A stretch of 64,000 nt of DNA from Chlorokybus atmophyticus. Taxonomy: Eukaryota; Streptophyta; Chlorokybophyceae; Chlorokybales; Chlorokybaceae. Both the position numbers and the translations under genes were made by a program. Location: positions 216,486 through 280,485 of the forward strand of contig RHPI01002955.1 in NCBI GenBank assembly GCA_009103225.1. The letters are read 5' to 3'. A model generated the notes under the pieces. That model did no database searches and was not told the DNA's origin. It saw only the letters and a program-made list of their open reading frames with translations. Positions 1 through 11,518 of the stretch are shown piece after piece. How positions within the stretch are numbered: the first letter of the stretch is position 1; each line of letters opens with the position of its first letter.

Positions 1-975
1 CCACGCACAATAAGCGACTTACTGCTGCAGCGCATGCGGCATCGCGTGGGGCAAGCAGTTCAAACACGATCCGCTTGCATTCATGTGGGAGTGAGTCCCA
101 CGGCACAAATGACGACGAAGATGAAGTCGATGCTTCCCCTGCTTGCATGTAAACCTAACATTAGACTATCACACATGCTGCAACAAGCAGGAAGACTCAA
201 GTTACCTCCATCATCATGCAGCCGGGTTTGCTCCATCGACATAGTGAGCAAACTGTTTGCAGCTGCTTCAATGCTCAGCCCGCATGCTTTGTACGCCTGC
301 TAGCCATACTATTAGCTGTGCAGCAAACATATAGAGGTTGCCTCACAGCTTGCAAACAAGAAAGAAACGGAGGCAATGTTGAGCTGAATGGTTTGTCAAG
401 CAGAAGCAAAACAGCCAAAAAACACATGACAGAGTCAATGACAAGCACAGGAACACCTTCGTCCGCCTTACAAGGTCAGAATCACACAACAAGCGCGAGA
501 CACAAACTTGCTGGCTGGCTGTCTTGTCTGCTTGCATAGTGACCTGTTGAATAAGGTCCTTCTCCATGAGGGGGAACAGCTCCTTGAGTGCATCCACGTC
601 ATTCTCCTCCCCGCTGCCATGGTCGCCTGCTTTTTTCCGAAACTGAAGCTCCTTTTTGAGCCGGAAGCTCTGCGTCCGTCCTCCTCCTCGCCGTCGCCTC
701 CCACCACCACCTCCTCCTCTTCCCTGCCTTGTCCATACGTCATCCTCCCCATCCTCATCCCAGTCCCCAGCCCCACCGCCGCCGCCCCCGCCTCCCACCA
801 TCACGCCCACAAGCACAAGCACAAGCGCATGCACACGGTGAAGCATGTGCTTGGCAGCATGGCGGGCGGCGGTGACCGGGGTGGTGAGGGTGCGGGTGGA
901 GGTGGAGAGGATGAGGGCTGGCGCTGTGGGTTGAAGCTGGCTGAGGGGCAGCCTGTCAGCTGGCGAAAGACGCAA
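1..975 (-). CDS. CUE domain plus F-box protein (partial, runs off the left edge)
   Basis: Three minus-strand exons join in frame: 975-544, 296-206 and 138-1, with GT donors at 543 and 205 and AG acceptors before 296 and 138. The first exon encodes a low-complexity Gly/Arg/Asp-rich N-terminus. It then enters a CUE-like helix bundle (ALKELFPLMEKDLIQQ) that continues exactly across the intron as AYKACGLSIEAAANSLL; the FP and terminal LL fit the CUE family, which binds ubiquitin. The third exon, after a Ser run, reads PWDSLPHECKRIVFELL, then APRDAACAAAVSRLL, an F-box pattern; F-boxes bind Skp1 in SCF ubiquitin ligases. The substrate-binding part lies beyond the window. I infer an SCF substrate receptor that also binds ubiquitin. 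The start at 975 is the longest option; a Met at 846 is also possible. The joins rest on splice sites and domain continuity, not on transcripts. Confidence 0.6.
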
Positions 976-1371
976 CCAGTAATGGTAATGCGCAGTGTGT
1001 CCGCAGGCTAGATAGTGGCTTGTGCTTGAGGCCTGAACTTGCGTGTCTGAGGTTGCTTGCTTGCTTACCTTTGACTACCTGGTTATTTGCTGGTCTACTT
1101 GCTCGTTTCTTCGCTTGCGCGCTTGCGTGTTTGCTTACCAGGCAGCGAGCTGCTCGCTGACTAGGCAGCTTGCTGCTTACTGTGAGCAAGCGAGCAAGCG
1201 GTTCAGCAAGCTGCTAACAACTTGATTTGCTGGACCGCTGCACAGCTGTTTCCTTATCAAACTGCTCGCATGCTTGTTTAGATAACAATGTTCTCTCAAG
1301 TTGTATCTCAGACAAGTCGACCTCAGCTGAGCTAAGCCGAGCTCAGAGCTCATGTAGGTGCATGTAAGCAG
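976..1371. other. Intergenic stretch with CTTG-rich simple sequence
   Basis: I see no coding exon here. The stretch 1050-1215 is full of short GCTTGCTTGC and GCAAGC runs. It probably holds the 5' flank of the minus-strand CUE/F-box gene and the start of the plus-strand gene to its right. Confidence 0.4.
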
Positions 1372-3036
1372 GCCGAGGCGGCAAGTTGGGACGTGTACTG
1401 CGGCAATCCTGTGCAGTCCACTGCGGAGTATGCCACATACTTTGGTGAGTAACCTTTCTCTGCAATGCATGTTTTCGATGTTGCAATGAACACCAACCAC
1501 CTACTTGCTTCTGCAGTCAGCACAACCTTCACTCAACAGCCCGACCAATTACTCGTGGTGGAGGCTGCAAGCCAGGTTTGACAGTATAACTGTTGCAAAA
1601 CATTGTGTGTGCATGCGTGAGCGCAACCTTTTGAGCTCACTCTAGGTTGCTTTGTGCAACTTCAAGCAGGCCGGTGCGAGCACAGACATCGACGTCATGG
1701 TATCGACAGACACAGCTACAGCTTGTTCAATGGAATCCAGCGTGGAGCATAGGTTGAACACAGCCGCAAAGGCTATTGCAAGGTCGGTTTCATGTACATG
1801 TAACCAAACGCCTTGTTGATTGCGCTTGCCTTCTGACCTCAGCGAGGTGGATTATGGCAGGTTGGAGGCGAATTCAGATGGAGAAGCTTTGGTCAGTTTG
1901 ACATTGCAACAGCAAGTTAACAACTTATATCAATCCAATGTAAGAAGCAGGTGAGACTGCGGCAACTCGCACTCGATGCTTTGCTTGTGCACGAATGAAA
2001 CCCATGCTTGCTTGCTACCAGCTCGACTCATGTGCATTGATTGTAGTTTTCAGAGACGTTTGAGCGTGATCTGGTCAGCGGCGACTGCTGCTTGCGGCTG
2101 ATGGCTGGCTTTGACAATGGCCATGAACATGATCACATTGACAAGAAATGGTCAAGGCTAAGCGCCAACGCGCGTGTAACCACTGACTTGAGGTATGTAC
2201 TTGTTGCGGGTTGTCTCGTAACTCATGTTTGCATGCGCATGTGTGTGCGTTGCACGTTTTTGTACAACTGCCTGCATTCATGTCAAGTCATCTTGCTTGC
2301 AGGAGACGACACTCATTGCAGCTGCAAAGCGAAACAGCATCCGGCCTTCAAAGCAGGTGCCCTTCGTGTTGTCTGCACCTGTGTTGCTTGCTTCAGGCTG
2401 ACTCGCAAATCAGTCATGGTCTCATGCATTCTCAACTCCTGTCAGTTTGAGTTTGTCGAGTTATGGTGCTCCTGAAGTAGAATGCAGTATGAAGAGCTCC
2501 TTGCTGCCAGCTGTCATTGGAAGGGTGACATTGAACGCTGCAGCCTTGTCGCATTGGAACACAAGGTTAGGCGTGCCTGCATGTGTGTGCAGTGCGCGCG
2601 TGTATGCAGGTCATGACATGACACGTATATGCAGGGTGCTGTTGAGACCGCTGTTGGGCGCTCAGATGGGGCTTGATTACAACAGCTTCAAGCAAAGGTG
2701 ATGATATGTTTGTAAGCACTGTGTTGCATATTATAGCATACAGATCTGTAAATGCTTGACATTCTAATCAACAGGGTTGCTTGGGATATCAACTGCGAAT
2801 GGCGCTGTTGGTCAGCGTGTTTACGGTAAGCTACTGAGATATGCCAAACGGCTGTGCTGCACTGTGTATTATGTACTTCAATACGGTGTACACTATTGAT
2901 TTGGCAGGTGCAATGCCGACAAGGAGCTGAGCGCCTCTGTTGAGTTCAACGGAGACAGCAGAGGTGTTGCCGGCTTTGCGCGGGTTGGCACTGAAGACAG
3001 CTGCAGCCAGCTAGCCTTTGAATGCAATCTGTAACT
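1372..3036 (+). CDS. Unrecognised multi-exon gene
   Basis: A chain of plus-strand exons can be read: 1372-1444, 1517-1575, 1670-1782, from 1843 to about 1951, about 2056-2193, about 2304-2357, about 2397-2564, about 2635-2698, about 2774-2827 and about 2909-3036. Most are bounded by CAG acceptors and GT donors. The reading frame runs cleanly through the first joins (SWDVYCGNPVQSTAEYATYF, then VSTTFTQQPDQLLVVEAASQ). The last exon ends DSCSQLAFECNL and then TAA. The true first exon was not found. Alternating polar and hydrophobic stretches (for example KWSRLSANARVTTDLR) would suit a beta-rich protein, but I recognise no family. Boundaries between 1900 and 2900 are uncertain. Confidence 0.4.
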
Positions 3037-3375
3037 GCAAGCCACTCTGGAGTCGTGACAATCAATCTTGGCGTATATTGGTACGAAGCTCATCAATTGC
3101 GAGTGTCAGTATGCGTGTACACGTGCGATAGGGGATGTGTGTACTTGAGCACATGCTCAAAAAGCTGTGCGTGTGCAAGACTCATTGCAGGCCATGTGCC
3201 TCTGAGTTTTTTGTTTATAGTAGTACAGATTGCCTTTCTGCTGCTTTCCTAGAACACATCTCGTCTGCTTCTTCTAGCCACTAGCATGCAACGGCGCACA
3301 TGTGTGCGCAATCAATCATAATCACCTACGAATGTACATCTAAGCCCTACACTGCCCCCATCACTGCTACTCCTC

Positions 3376-5824
3376 TCACATGAGAGAGCTGAGCTGCCCA
3401 ACAGCATTGACAGCATCCGTAACAGCGCCAATATCCACCACGGCATCGGCTACAACGGCCCCGCCAGCTTGAAAGCCTGCCGCAAACGGCCCCGCATTGA
3501 AATCCAGCAGCGCTTGCGTCAACGCCACCATCAGCGAGCTCGAGCCCAAACACCACAGCATGGGCGTCCCAAAGCAGGTACTTGCTTGTGTGGGTTTGCT
3601 GCTTGTTGTCTCTCTGTCCTTGCCTTGATGAAACAACTTCCATGCCATGATAGGTGGGAGCAACCCGTACATTGTTGTCATCCCATACGCGCCAGCGAAT
3701 TCGGAAGCCTTGAAAAAGATGTCGGGGTTGAAAGCGGCCACTATCAATGGCGGGATCAGCGTCAAAGCGAAAGACTGAGCTCGTACGGTGTCTTCCTTTG
3801 ACCCACTTGATGTTAAAAGCAACTTGTCTTCCTGCCTTTTCTGTGGCTGCAAAGCTGCCATGAAGAACTCTGACACGCTCAGCAGCGAGCCCACAAAGGA
3901 GGATGACAATGTCAGAAGGGAGAAGACCGCCAATGCCAGCGCCGGAGCCGCACCACCTGGCCAAAGACAGTGAGTGTGCGCACGCATGTGCAATGCACCT
4001 GCACATGCGTGAGTGTGCGCATACGTGTGTGTTCATCACGCGACATGCAGAGCAGTGTTGTAATTCGGTGTTGATATTAACAACTCACCATACTGCGCGA
4101 TTGCTTCAAGCGGGTCACCATTGACGGTGGGCGCAAGGCCGATGGCCACCGCGTCCCATGCCAGAAACATGCCCAGCGGGATGAGGCTCCCAGCCACCAG
4201 TACTATCCTAACCTGAGAGGTTCATCCAGCATCAGCTCAAGCACTTGCATCCAGTTGGACACAACATGCAGTCGTGCAGTCAAACGCACTTTCTTGATGT
4301 CGCCACCCAAATATGAACACACCACTGGTATCAAGTCATGAAACACGAGTGCCAGGAATGCAACGGGCACCTGTTGGCGGGTACATGCAGTGTAAGTTCA
4401 CACATCTGCTATGCACCAAGTGCTTTGCATGAATAGATACCCAACATCACGAATCTTACTGTGGCTGGTGCTTGGGACCAGTCAGAGATGGCAAGCGCTC
4501 CCCATTCAGCCCTTGTGGCTCCCGCGCACAACAACGCGAAGAACATCGACATCAACGCTCCCGTCATATAACGGTTCATCCCATCCGCGACTTTTGTCCC
4601 ACCAAAGTAACTGCACCACCCACACCAGTGAGTGCGTGTATGCACACGTGCATGCGCATGCATCTACGTGTGTGTGCGCGCACACGTGTGCATGCAATTC
4701 AAGCAGCAACACATAGGTCTCACATGCATCTGTTCTCTTACATGGCGAGGCAGAGGGTGGTTGCAAGTGCGGCCCCGGCACCATCAAACCCATGTGCACT
4801 GGCGATGTCCGCTACACCATGGCTTCCCCCGGTGATGACAGCGCCCATCTTGGCGATGTACGCCACCATGAGGGTGTAGGACAGGAACACATACGTCATC
4901 GTCGTGAATGCGGCGCCTTTAGACCCCAAAGTCCTCTCTGCCATCTAGAGAGGGTACACATTTTAGTTGACATGGCATGTTGGGGTTGAGAGATCACCGT
5001 TTGTGAGCAGTACGAAGATGTTGCCTGTCCGCGCATGTGTGTGCATGTGTATACTGTGCAGTTGCAGTGGGTTGTAAATTTTGTGCACATGTGCTGTGCA
5101 TGTTTGTGCATGGTTTACTTACCGCTGTTAGGGAGATGATCCTTGTGTTCATGTTGCGCAGGCCTCCTTGCTCCTCCATCATCGTCACATTCATCTGAGA
5201 GCGCAGAGAAGCAACACGCATTACCAACGCACGTTGTATGTGTTGGAAACACATACAACATACAGACGAATAGTAGCTGTTGTTGTTTCAACATGTCGTG
5301 TTGTTTACTTGAGCAATGAGGAGGGCCTGTGCAAGTAGGATTCCCTCGACGCCGCAGAGCACGCACGCGGTGGGGATGAACCCCGCGGGTGCAGTCTTGG
5401 CAGGGAGAGCCAGGATCCCCGCGCCCACGGCCGTGCCCACCACCAGAGCGATGGCGCCCAGGACGCTGCCTCCGCCGCCGCCCACACCTCCGCCTCCTCC
5501 TTCTCCATCCCCTCCTTCTCCTGTCTCCTCCTGGTCTCGCCTGGCGTTCTCTGTCAAGGTAGCTCTGGGAGGGAGTATTGGCCTGGTGCTGGTGGTGTGA
5601 TGTGTGTGAGAGGAGGCCGCAAGGCCAGGCCACGCTCCACGCCGCCGCCGCCCAACATAATGCTGGTCTGGAAGGAGTGTGGCCTGGTTGTTGTGCAGAT
5701 GTTTTGCTGGCTGCCGCCTGGCAGATCTCACCTGGCCTGGTAGATCGGCCTGGACCCGGCTTTGATTAGTGCAGCTGGAACTACAGAGCCTGGAGCTCGT
5801 ACATAGACTTAACCCCCCTGTCAT
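3376..5824 (-). CDS. Tryptophan/tyrosine permease-like amino acid carrier
   Basis: Seven minus-strand exons join in frame to 575 aa: 5824-5309, 5194-5123, 4944-4742, 4610-4460, 4370-4290, 4212-4089 and 3956-3376. After a long low-complexity N-terminus (about 120 residues, rich in Arg, then Gly), which could be an organelle-targeting peptide, the first membrane segment reads GAIALVVGTAVGAGILALPA. That is the signature of the bacterial TyrP/Mtr aromatic amino acid permease family, and plants carry plastid-type relatives. Other family-like stretches are MAERTLGSKGAAFTTMTYVF, MVAYIAKMGAVI and LVAGSLIPLGMFLAWDAVAI. Roughly eleven hydrophobic segments are visible, as expected. It probably moves aromatic amino acids by cation symport across an organelle or other membrane; substrate and location are inferred. 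In exon 7 the stretch HQGKDRETTSSKPTQAS looks like an insertion but stays open. No partner gene lies beside it. Confidence 0.8.
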
Positions 5825-6135
5825 CCGTGGCCAGATCTAGCCTGGATCACACCCTGTTTATTGCTCTTGGCCTCTTCCTCCTCCTCCTTCTCCGCCTTCT
5901 TTTCCTCCTCCTCCTCCTCCTCCGCCGCCTCCTGGGGACTGGCCTGGTCAAAAGCCTCCTACCCAATGTTCAGGCTCAGGCCGCCTTTGCAAATCTTATT
6001 GTCGCTCACCAGGCCTCAGCCAGGCCAGTAGATCCAAAATTAGGTCAGACAGTCGCTTACCTCTACCAGACCAAACCAGACCAGACCAGGCCACAGTCAG
6101 GCCAGGCCACATTCAGGCCACGGAGAGTCGTATCG
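5577..6135. repeat. CCAGGCC/GGCCTGG motif-rich stretch and pyrimidine tract upstream of the permease gene
   Basis: Short copies of CCAGGCC, CCTGGCC and ACCAGACC recur many times from 5577 to 6135, densest at 6058-6120. A CTC/CTT pyrimidine tract lies at 5875-5935. The zone overlaps the 5' end and upstream flank of the minus-strand permease gene. The plus-strand reading frame across it (Leu-rich) looks like a by-product of the pyrimidine tract and is not annotated. Confidence 0.5.
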
Positions 6136-7619
6136 GAAGACGAAGTCAAAGGCCACGCAAAAGGCCACACCCAAAACACGCTTCTGCCTCCGAGTGACGT
6201 AACGCCCACCCAAAAGGCGTAGACAGGTTACGACACTGAAGCATAATCGCTATAGGTCGCCCTTTTGATCGCGAGACAGCCAAGCAATGTGGTGAAAGTG
6301 GCTGGTTGATCGGCGAGGTGACCAGTCAAGCTGCCGCCAACCTAGAGCGGGCGCCGGTCTAGTATTGGCCGTTGGATGGTGGAAACCATGGCTTTGAAGC
6401 CCTACGATGAGGGCGTGCGCCTCCAATTGGTAAGGCAATTGCAAGTGGCGCGCGCGCGCGCGCGCGGGGAGAGCCTTTTGTGGTTTTGCCGCCATTTGCA
6501 ATCCATTTGTCCATGTCTACCAGACGAAAGGCTGTCGGGGATTCTGCTTTGCGGACCATAGATGGCCTATTGAGCGAGTCACAGGCTGTGCTAGGCCTGT
6601 AGCCTACCGCGATGTAGCCTACCGGTAGGCCGGTCAAGCAGCTTGACTGAAGAGTTACAGTCTGCCCTACTGCAACAATGTCTTCATTAATCTGCTTAGA
6701 TGATGTTGCAGATTGGTCAACTTCAACTATTTTCTGCAACGTCATAACATGTGGTTTGCAACATGATACTCCCTTATAACAACTGACAGCCGATGCATGA
6801 GCCCATATCTTGCTTGAGTACAGTAAACGCGATCAACTGGAATGGACACTGCTTTTGAATATCATATTTTCATGAATCGTGTGATCAGTACAAGGCATTA
6901 TGGTGATGTGATGTACACTTGAGTTCCTTGAAGCACACCAAGACTCAAAGAGAGTTGTGCAAACACGAGACACTTATCATTGGCAAGCAAAGACTCACAA
7001 TCATTCAAACAGAATACGTGTGCGGTGCATGTGTGCGTACATTCTTGCATCTATTGAAATGCCTACACATGCGCCATTGTACAGTCGTTTGGTCAGAAAT
7101 CTTGTAACCTTGCATTTCTTAAAATAATTCACATAGCGCGCAATAATTGGCATGATTTGGTTCTACATTATGAATGTCAACTCTCCACCACCGTGTTAGC
7201 CCATGTGTTGCTTTAAGCTACAAGAGCACAAACGCATACTCTGCGGAGGTTAAGGAGGGGCAATCTACAAACAACAAGCTATTCTTGCAATGCCAGAGTG
7301 GAGGTTGTTGCGGCGCCTTTACTGGAGTCATATGGTCTCCACATTATCATGCGATAAATGTACAAATAACCCAGCACGACAACATGCCTTGAAATATCAA
7401 AGTTACAGTGGTTTGGTATCACATCATAGCATTGACACTTGCCGCGATATGTAAACAAGTCACTAGTACTACTAATGTTATTGCTATACATTATACATTA
7501 TACAAGTAAAACCGTGTGTTTGTTGAGAATGTTGAATAAAACCCTTGCGTAGCATAATACACAGATGCCGCGCTTGCACACCATGGTCACAACGATGCCA
7601 TTCCGAGTGCTATGCACAT
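6136..7619. other. Intergenic stretch without a recognised gene
   Basis: I find no family match on either strand. There is an alternating GC run at 6449-6466 and a short GTAGGCTAC-type palindromic area at 6595-6635. From about 6750 the base composition turns AT-richer. The segment ends at the 3' end of the minus-strand deaminase gene. Confidence 0.4.
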
Positions 7620-9377
7620 TTACTCTACAACGATGCTTTCACAAGTCCTTATTGCATTGCTAGATTCTTTCCTTCTTGACCTAAAAAACTCGCGCATCAG
7701 CGCCCCGCACTCATCCTCCAGCACATGTCCGCGTGTCCGCACTTGCGGCACGAACGGGTGCACTAACCCACCAACCGCCTGTTTACCGTCCTCATCATGC
7801 TGGTCCCTCGGAAAAAGGCTGCCAACAAGAACTTATGACATTTTGTGTACACGTATGCGCGGGTATGAATAGGTGCGTGCATACACGCCTGCCTGTGTGT
7901 GCATGTAAGTATCCGTGCACGCACGAGAGTGTTTCACGCCTTGCAACACAACTACATGACTACTGACCTGACCCATGAGCCATCTGCCCCATGGCGCGTG
8001 TTCACTGCACCCCACACCAGCCTATCCACTCGCGAGTTGAGCACCGCCCCCGCACACATCGCGCACGGCTCCACTGTCACATAAAGCTGCGGACCCAACA
8101 TCGGTTACTGTGTCACTGACAGCATGCAACACACGCGTGTACAAGTTGCATAGCACATGTACATCGCATCGCATGCACACGCACACACGTGTGACTCACG
8201 CACCCTGCGCATGCACACCAATACAACAACACAATCAGCCCATCCCCCACCGTGTGTCCGGCGAGTCTCCAGCTCTTGCTCCTCATCGCCGCCCTGCGCA
8301 GGCACAGCACCTCCGCGTGCGCGGTGGGGTCGCGACGACGTTCCACCTCGTTGCGCCCCGCGGCGACGACCACCGCAGGGATTGAACAGGGCGAAAAGGG
8401 AGAGGACTGCACCAGAACTGCACCGATGGGGACCTCACCGGCTGCGTAGGCCAGACGAGCCTGCACGCGTGCAAGAGTGTGCGTGTGTGCGCGTGCGTGT
8501 GCGCGTGCACGTGCACTTGCGGGCGGACGGGTGGCTGCAGGTGTGTACATATTCGTGCGTGTACGTGGAAGTGTCCATGCACGTGTGTGCGTGCATGCGT
8601 CTGCGCGTGCGTGTCTGTGCACGTGCGCCTGTGTGTGCGTGCGCACGCGCGCATGTGTCGACGTTGGTGTGTGCGCACGCGCTTGTGCGTGCACATATGT
8701 GGCACGCACTTGCATACCTGTGCACATGCACATGCCTGTGTGTGCATGTGTATCAACCTGAGTAAGTTGTGAACATGGCAAGGCAGAATGGTCATGCGGA
8801 TCTGTTGACGCAAAGCCAGTTGTGAGGGCAACACCAATGACAAACAGAACAACCAAAACTCTCACCTTGGCAATAGTAAAAGAACAAGCATACTGATTGG
8901 ACACGAAAGACCACAGTCCTGCTTAGCTCGCAACATAAAACCAAAATGATCGTGTCATGAAAGGTCCAATGATAAATCAATAAGCACAAACCAACATACC
9001 AAACGCACTCGACTAGATGGTACGCACAATCTATACTGTGTTTAACAACGTAGCAAGGTACACACACACGCTGGCATTATGCCTGCATGCATGCATGCAT
9101 GCATGCACGCGCATAACGTCCCCCTTCTACAGAGTGTGTACCATACCTGATCAAGGGCCAACCGCATGCAGGCCTGATCCACCGCCTCCTGCGCCGTGTC
9201 CTGCCGCTCCTCCTCCTGCCCCTCCCTGTGCTGCTCCCCCGCAGCCCTGAGGGCCTTAGCCGACAGCGGCGGAGGCGGAGGCGAGCGCCTTACACCGAGA
9301 GCTCTGTAGTCCCTTTTGGACACCCCGCAGCGCCACGTCAACGAACCCAGCACCGCCGCCGCTCCCATGAGAGTCAA
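7620..9377 (-). CDS. TADA: tRNA adenosine deaminase, plastid TADA type
   Basis: Four exons join in frame to 252 aa: 9377-9147, 8460-8251, 8086-7968 and 7818-7620, ending in TAA. The enzyme family deaminates adenosine to inosine at the wobble position of tRNA (in plastids tRNA-Arg ACG). Visible motifs are [17 protein letters not shown] across the first intron, the zinc and proton-shuttle motif HAEV, and the second zinc motif [11 protein letters not shown]. The C-terminal helix is [18 protein letters not shown]. The tail GSWVSLFP and then VHPF resembles plant plastid TADA more than the bacterial enzyme. The N-terminal 60-odd residues (Pro/Ala/Arg rich) could be a transit peptide. The deaminase domain has a short insert after GAVLVQ. 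Intron 1 (8461-9146) carries a long alternating purine-pyrimidine tract. The gene is divergent from the next one, with 95 bp between the start codons. Confidence 0.9.
8466..8760. repeat. Alternating purine-pyrimidine (TG/CG/CA) tract in TADA intron 1
   Basis: Nearly 300 bp of GTGTGCGTGCGCATG-type sequence lie in the first intron of the deaminase gene. It is not a pure microsatellite: TG, CG and CA steps alternate irregularly, which would favour a left-handed (Z-DNA) conformation. It opens spurious Cys/His/Ala-rich frames on both strands. Confidence 0.8.
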
Positions 9378-9472
9378 CCTGAGCCATGACTAAACCCAAG
9401 CCTAAACCTCAATCTCAACCTACGCCCAAACATCAACCCTGAACTAAGCCCTACTGTTACACCTTCACCGCT
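9378..9472. promoter_or_regulatory. Compact divergent promoter between TADA and the SnoaL-like gene
   Basis: Only 95 bp separate the start codons of two divergent genes, so both 5' UTRs and the core promoters must lie within it or run into the genes. The segment is made of CCTAAAC/CTCAATC/CCCAAAC-like C-and-A-rich units at 9390-9440, reminiscent of plant telo-box elements. I see no TATA box. Confidence 0.6.
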
Positions 9473-10638
9473 ATGGCGGCGGCGGCGGCGGCGAGGAGGG
9501 GGCTGGTGGCGTCGTCGCTGCGGCTGCCGACTTTATTGGGGTGCAGGGTAGGAGGAGGAGGAGGAGGATGGAAGAGGGCGCTGGCATGCGCTCCGGGAGC
9601 GGGCTTCAGGGAGGCGGTGGTGGTTGGCCCTTTGGCTGGGGCACTGGCGGCGGAGGCGGCGGCAACCAGTGAGGCGGGGACGGACGTTGCTGCTCACACT
9701 AGGGCAGAGGCGCTCTTTAGGGACCTCATCCATGGCATGGAGAGCAAAGGCGCCGGCGGCCTCTCCATTATTAAGGTCCCGGGCATGTAATCAAAGCACT
9801 TTGCATTAAGGGTTAGGGTTATATTGCAACTGGCTGCGTTTGACTCTTTTCTAGTTACGCCATTATTTCAGAATCCATCATCGACATAAGTACACACGCT
9901 GCATGCATGTAGATATCATTGTGAGTGTGGAGCGTTGCAACACACTTCTGGATTTTTGCATGCGTGTGCATGCAGGATCTATACACAGAGGACGTGAGGT
10001 TCAGGGACCCTGTTGTGCAGACTGAAGGCAGGGAGAAGCTTGAGGCCATGCTCAGGTTAGTGAAATAGATCAATCTCATTCATCAAGTATAAGTTGACAC
10101 ATTCTGTCCCCTGCAGCACATGCTTCTGGTTTCTGCAACAAGTTTGTAATATGCGCGTCATATGGCAGGAAGCTGCTGTCGCGCGCAAGGCTGCAACGCG
10201 GTTACATCCTTGAAGTGATTGCAGGTGGGAAGACTGACACACGTATTTACGCACCCAAGTATTATTATTCTCACACGTCCATATACACCCATGTGTACGC
10301 TCGCACGTACACATGGGTGTATGTGTATGAGTGTTTAATGTATGCACGCGTGTCAATTCAGCACATACGTGTGTCTTTGGAATTGATCATGCTTATTGCG
10401 ACTGATGAGAGTGTTTTGTGTAGAGGAGAAGCAGATGTTTGCAACGTGGAAGTTTGTGTTCACGCCTTCGTTGGTGGGTCCCGCTTTCCATGTGGACGGT
10501 GTGACGCACGCGAAGCTGGACGCGTCGGGCCGCATCTTCTGGCAGCGCGATTACTGGGACATGCTTGAATCCACGCTCGACATCGTGCCGCCCGCGCGCA
10601 AGATGTACTCGGGACTCATATCACACATTCTCAGATAG
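9473..10638 (+). CDS. Small SnoaL/NTF2-like (DUF2358-type) protein
   Basis: Four exons join in frame to 217 aa: 9473-9775, 9976-10055, 10169-10224 and 10424-10638 (TAG). After an Ala/Gly-rich N-terminus that could be a transit peptide (MAAAAAARRGLVASSLRLPT) comes a single globular domain. DLYTEDVRFRDPVVQTEGRE is the typical start of a SnoaL-like/DUF2358 fold of the NTF2 superfamily. Later strands are MFATWKFVFTPSL and DASGRIFWQRDYWD. The family occurs in plants and algae, with a human relative (C6orf136), and its molecular function is not established. The start is the first ATG of the GCG run. Confidence 0.75.
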
Positions 10639-11518
10639 TGTTCGCTTTCTAGAGTGTATCACACTATGTTTCGCGTTACTTGTGTACAGACAAGTGAGTT
10701 GTAAGGTTTGTATATACTCTTGTTGGGTTGTGAGCTACAACATGCTGTGACTTACCATAATGCATCATTGCTGCAACAGCAAAGCAAGGGGTTTGTTGTG
10801 CATTAGGTCTACATCAATCTAGCATGCCACACCATTCTCTGCGACAGCAGTGCCAACGTCACAATGGCCTGAGTTGGATGGTTGATGGACAGTTCAGAGG
10901 ATGGACTAAAAAACATACGTACAGCAAAAGGAAGATGGCAGCAAGCGTAACACGCATACCCACAACTGTGATGAGGTGCGCGCACACGCGCAAATAAAGA
11001 AAAAGGACATTTACAACCATTGATTAATTGGCGGGCTAATGGGCTGCACAGCTGGCAGCAGCAGCAGGAGTTTCAGTCAGAATAAGGGGACTGACAAACT
11101 ACCTGACTAGCTCTGTGCTGAACAGTAGTATAATTAAATGCAACACGCATGACCAAGTGTCATCGACGCGTGCACAACTCTACATGGAGGCAGCCAGAAG
11201 TGGCAAGAACCGGCAGCGGAGGTGGCGCCGGCTTATTGTAGTAAGACAACAGAGTAAGGATCAACTTGATGAAGTTGAAGGTTGTACAACTGACGAGGTT
11301 GCGGCACTGCTTGAGCATGTTGCACGCGCAGTGCTTAGCCGTGGCAGGTGATGATGACCAGCGTGTGTGGCTGGGTCTTGCGTCGTTTTCAACGCGGATA
11401 AAACAAAGTCTTCAACAACGGGTTGAAACTTGCTTTGATGTGGTGCAACACTGTGGTCTGCACAACTGCGGGTGGAGAGAGGTGACAAGAGAGGGTGCAG
11501 TGGAAGCGGTTGTGCATC
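10639..11518. other. Intergenic stretch, no gene recognised
   Basis: This is the 3' flank between two converging genes. Short frames at 11115-11351 and 11266-11700 overlap the 3' end of the serine-rich gene on the other strand and look like shadows. I see no repeat. Confidence 0.4.

Noticed and set aside
3590-3640. A possible extra intron in the last permease exon around HQGKDRETTSSKPTQAS.
   Set aside because: The frame stays open and no convincing GT-AG pair brackets it. It was left as coding with a note.
5827-6222. A plus-strand frame with a Leu-rich start that looks like a signal peptide.
   Set aside because: It is a CTC/CTT pyrimidine tract and CCAGGCC repeats upstream of the minus-strand permease. 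No domain follows.
8435-8765. Long open frames on both strands rich in Cys, His, Val and Ala.
   Set aside because: They are produced by the alternating TG/CA/GC tract in TADA intron 1. Six-frame openness and odd composition mark them as artefacts.
9809-9821. GGGTTAGGGTT as an interstitial telomere.
   Set aside because: Only about two repeat units are present, inside an intron. That is too short for a telomere remnant.
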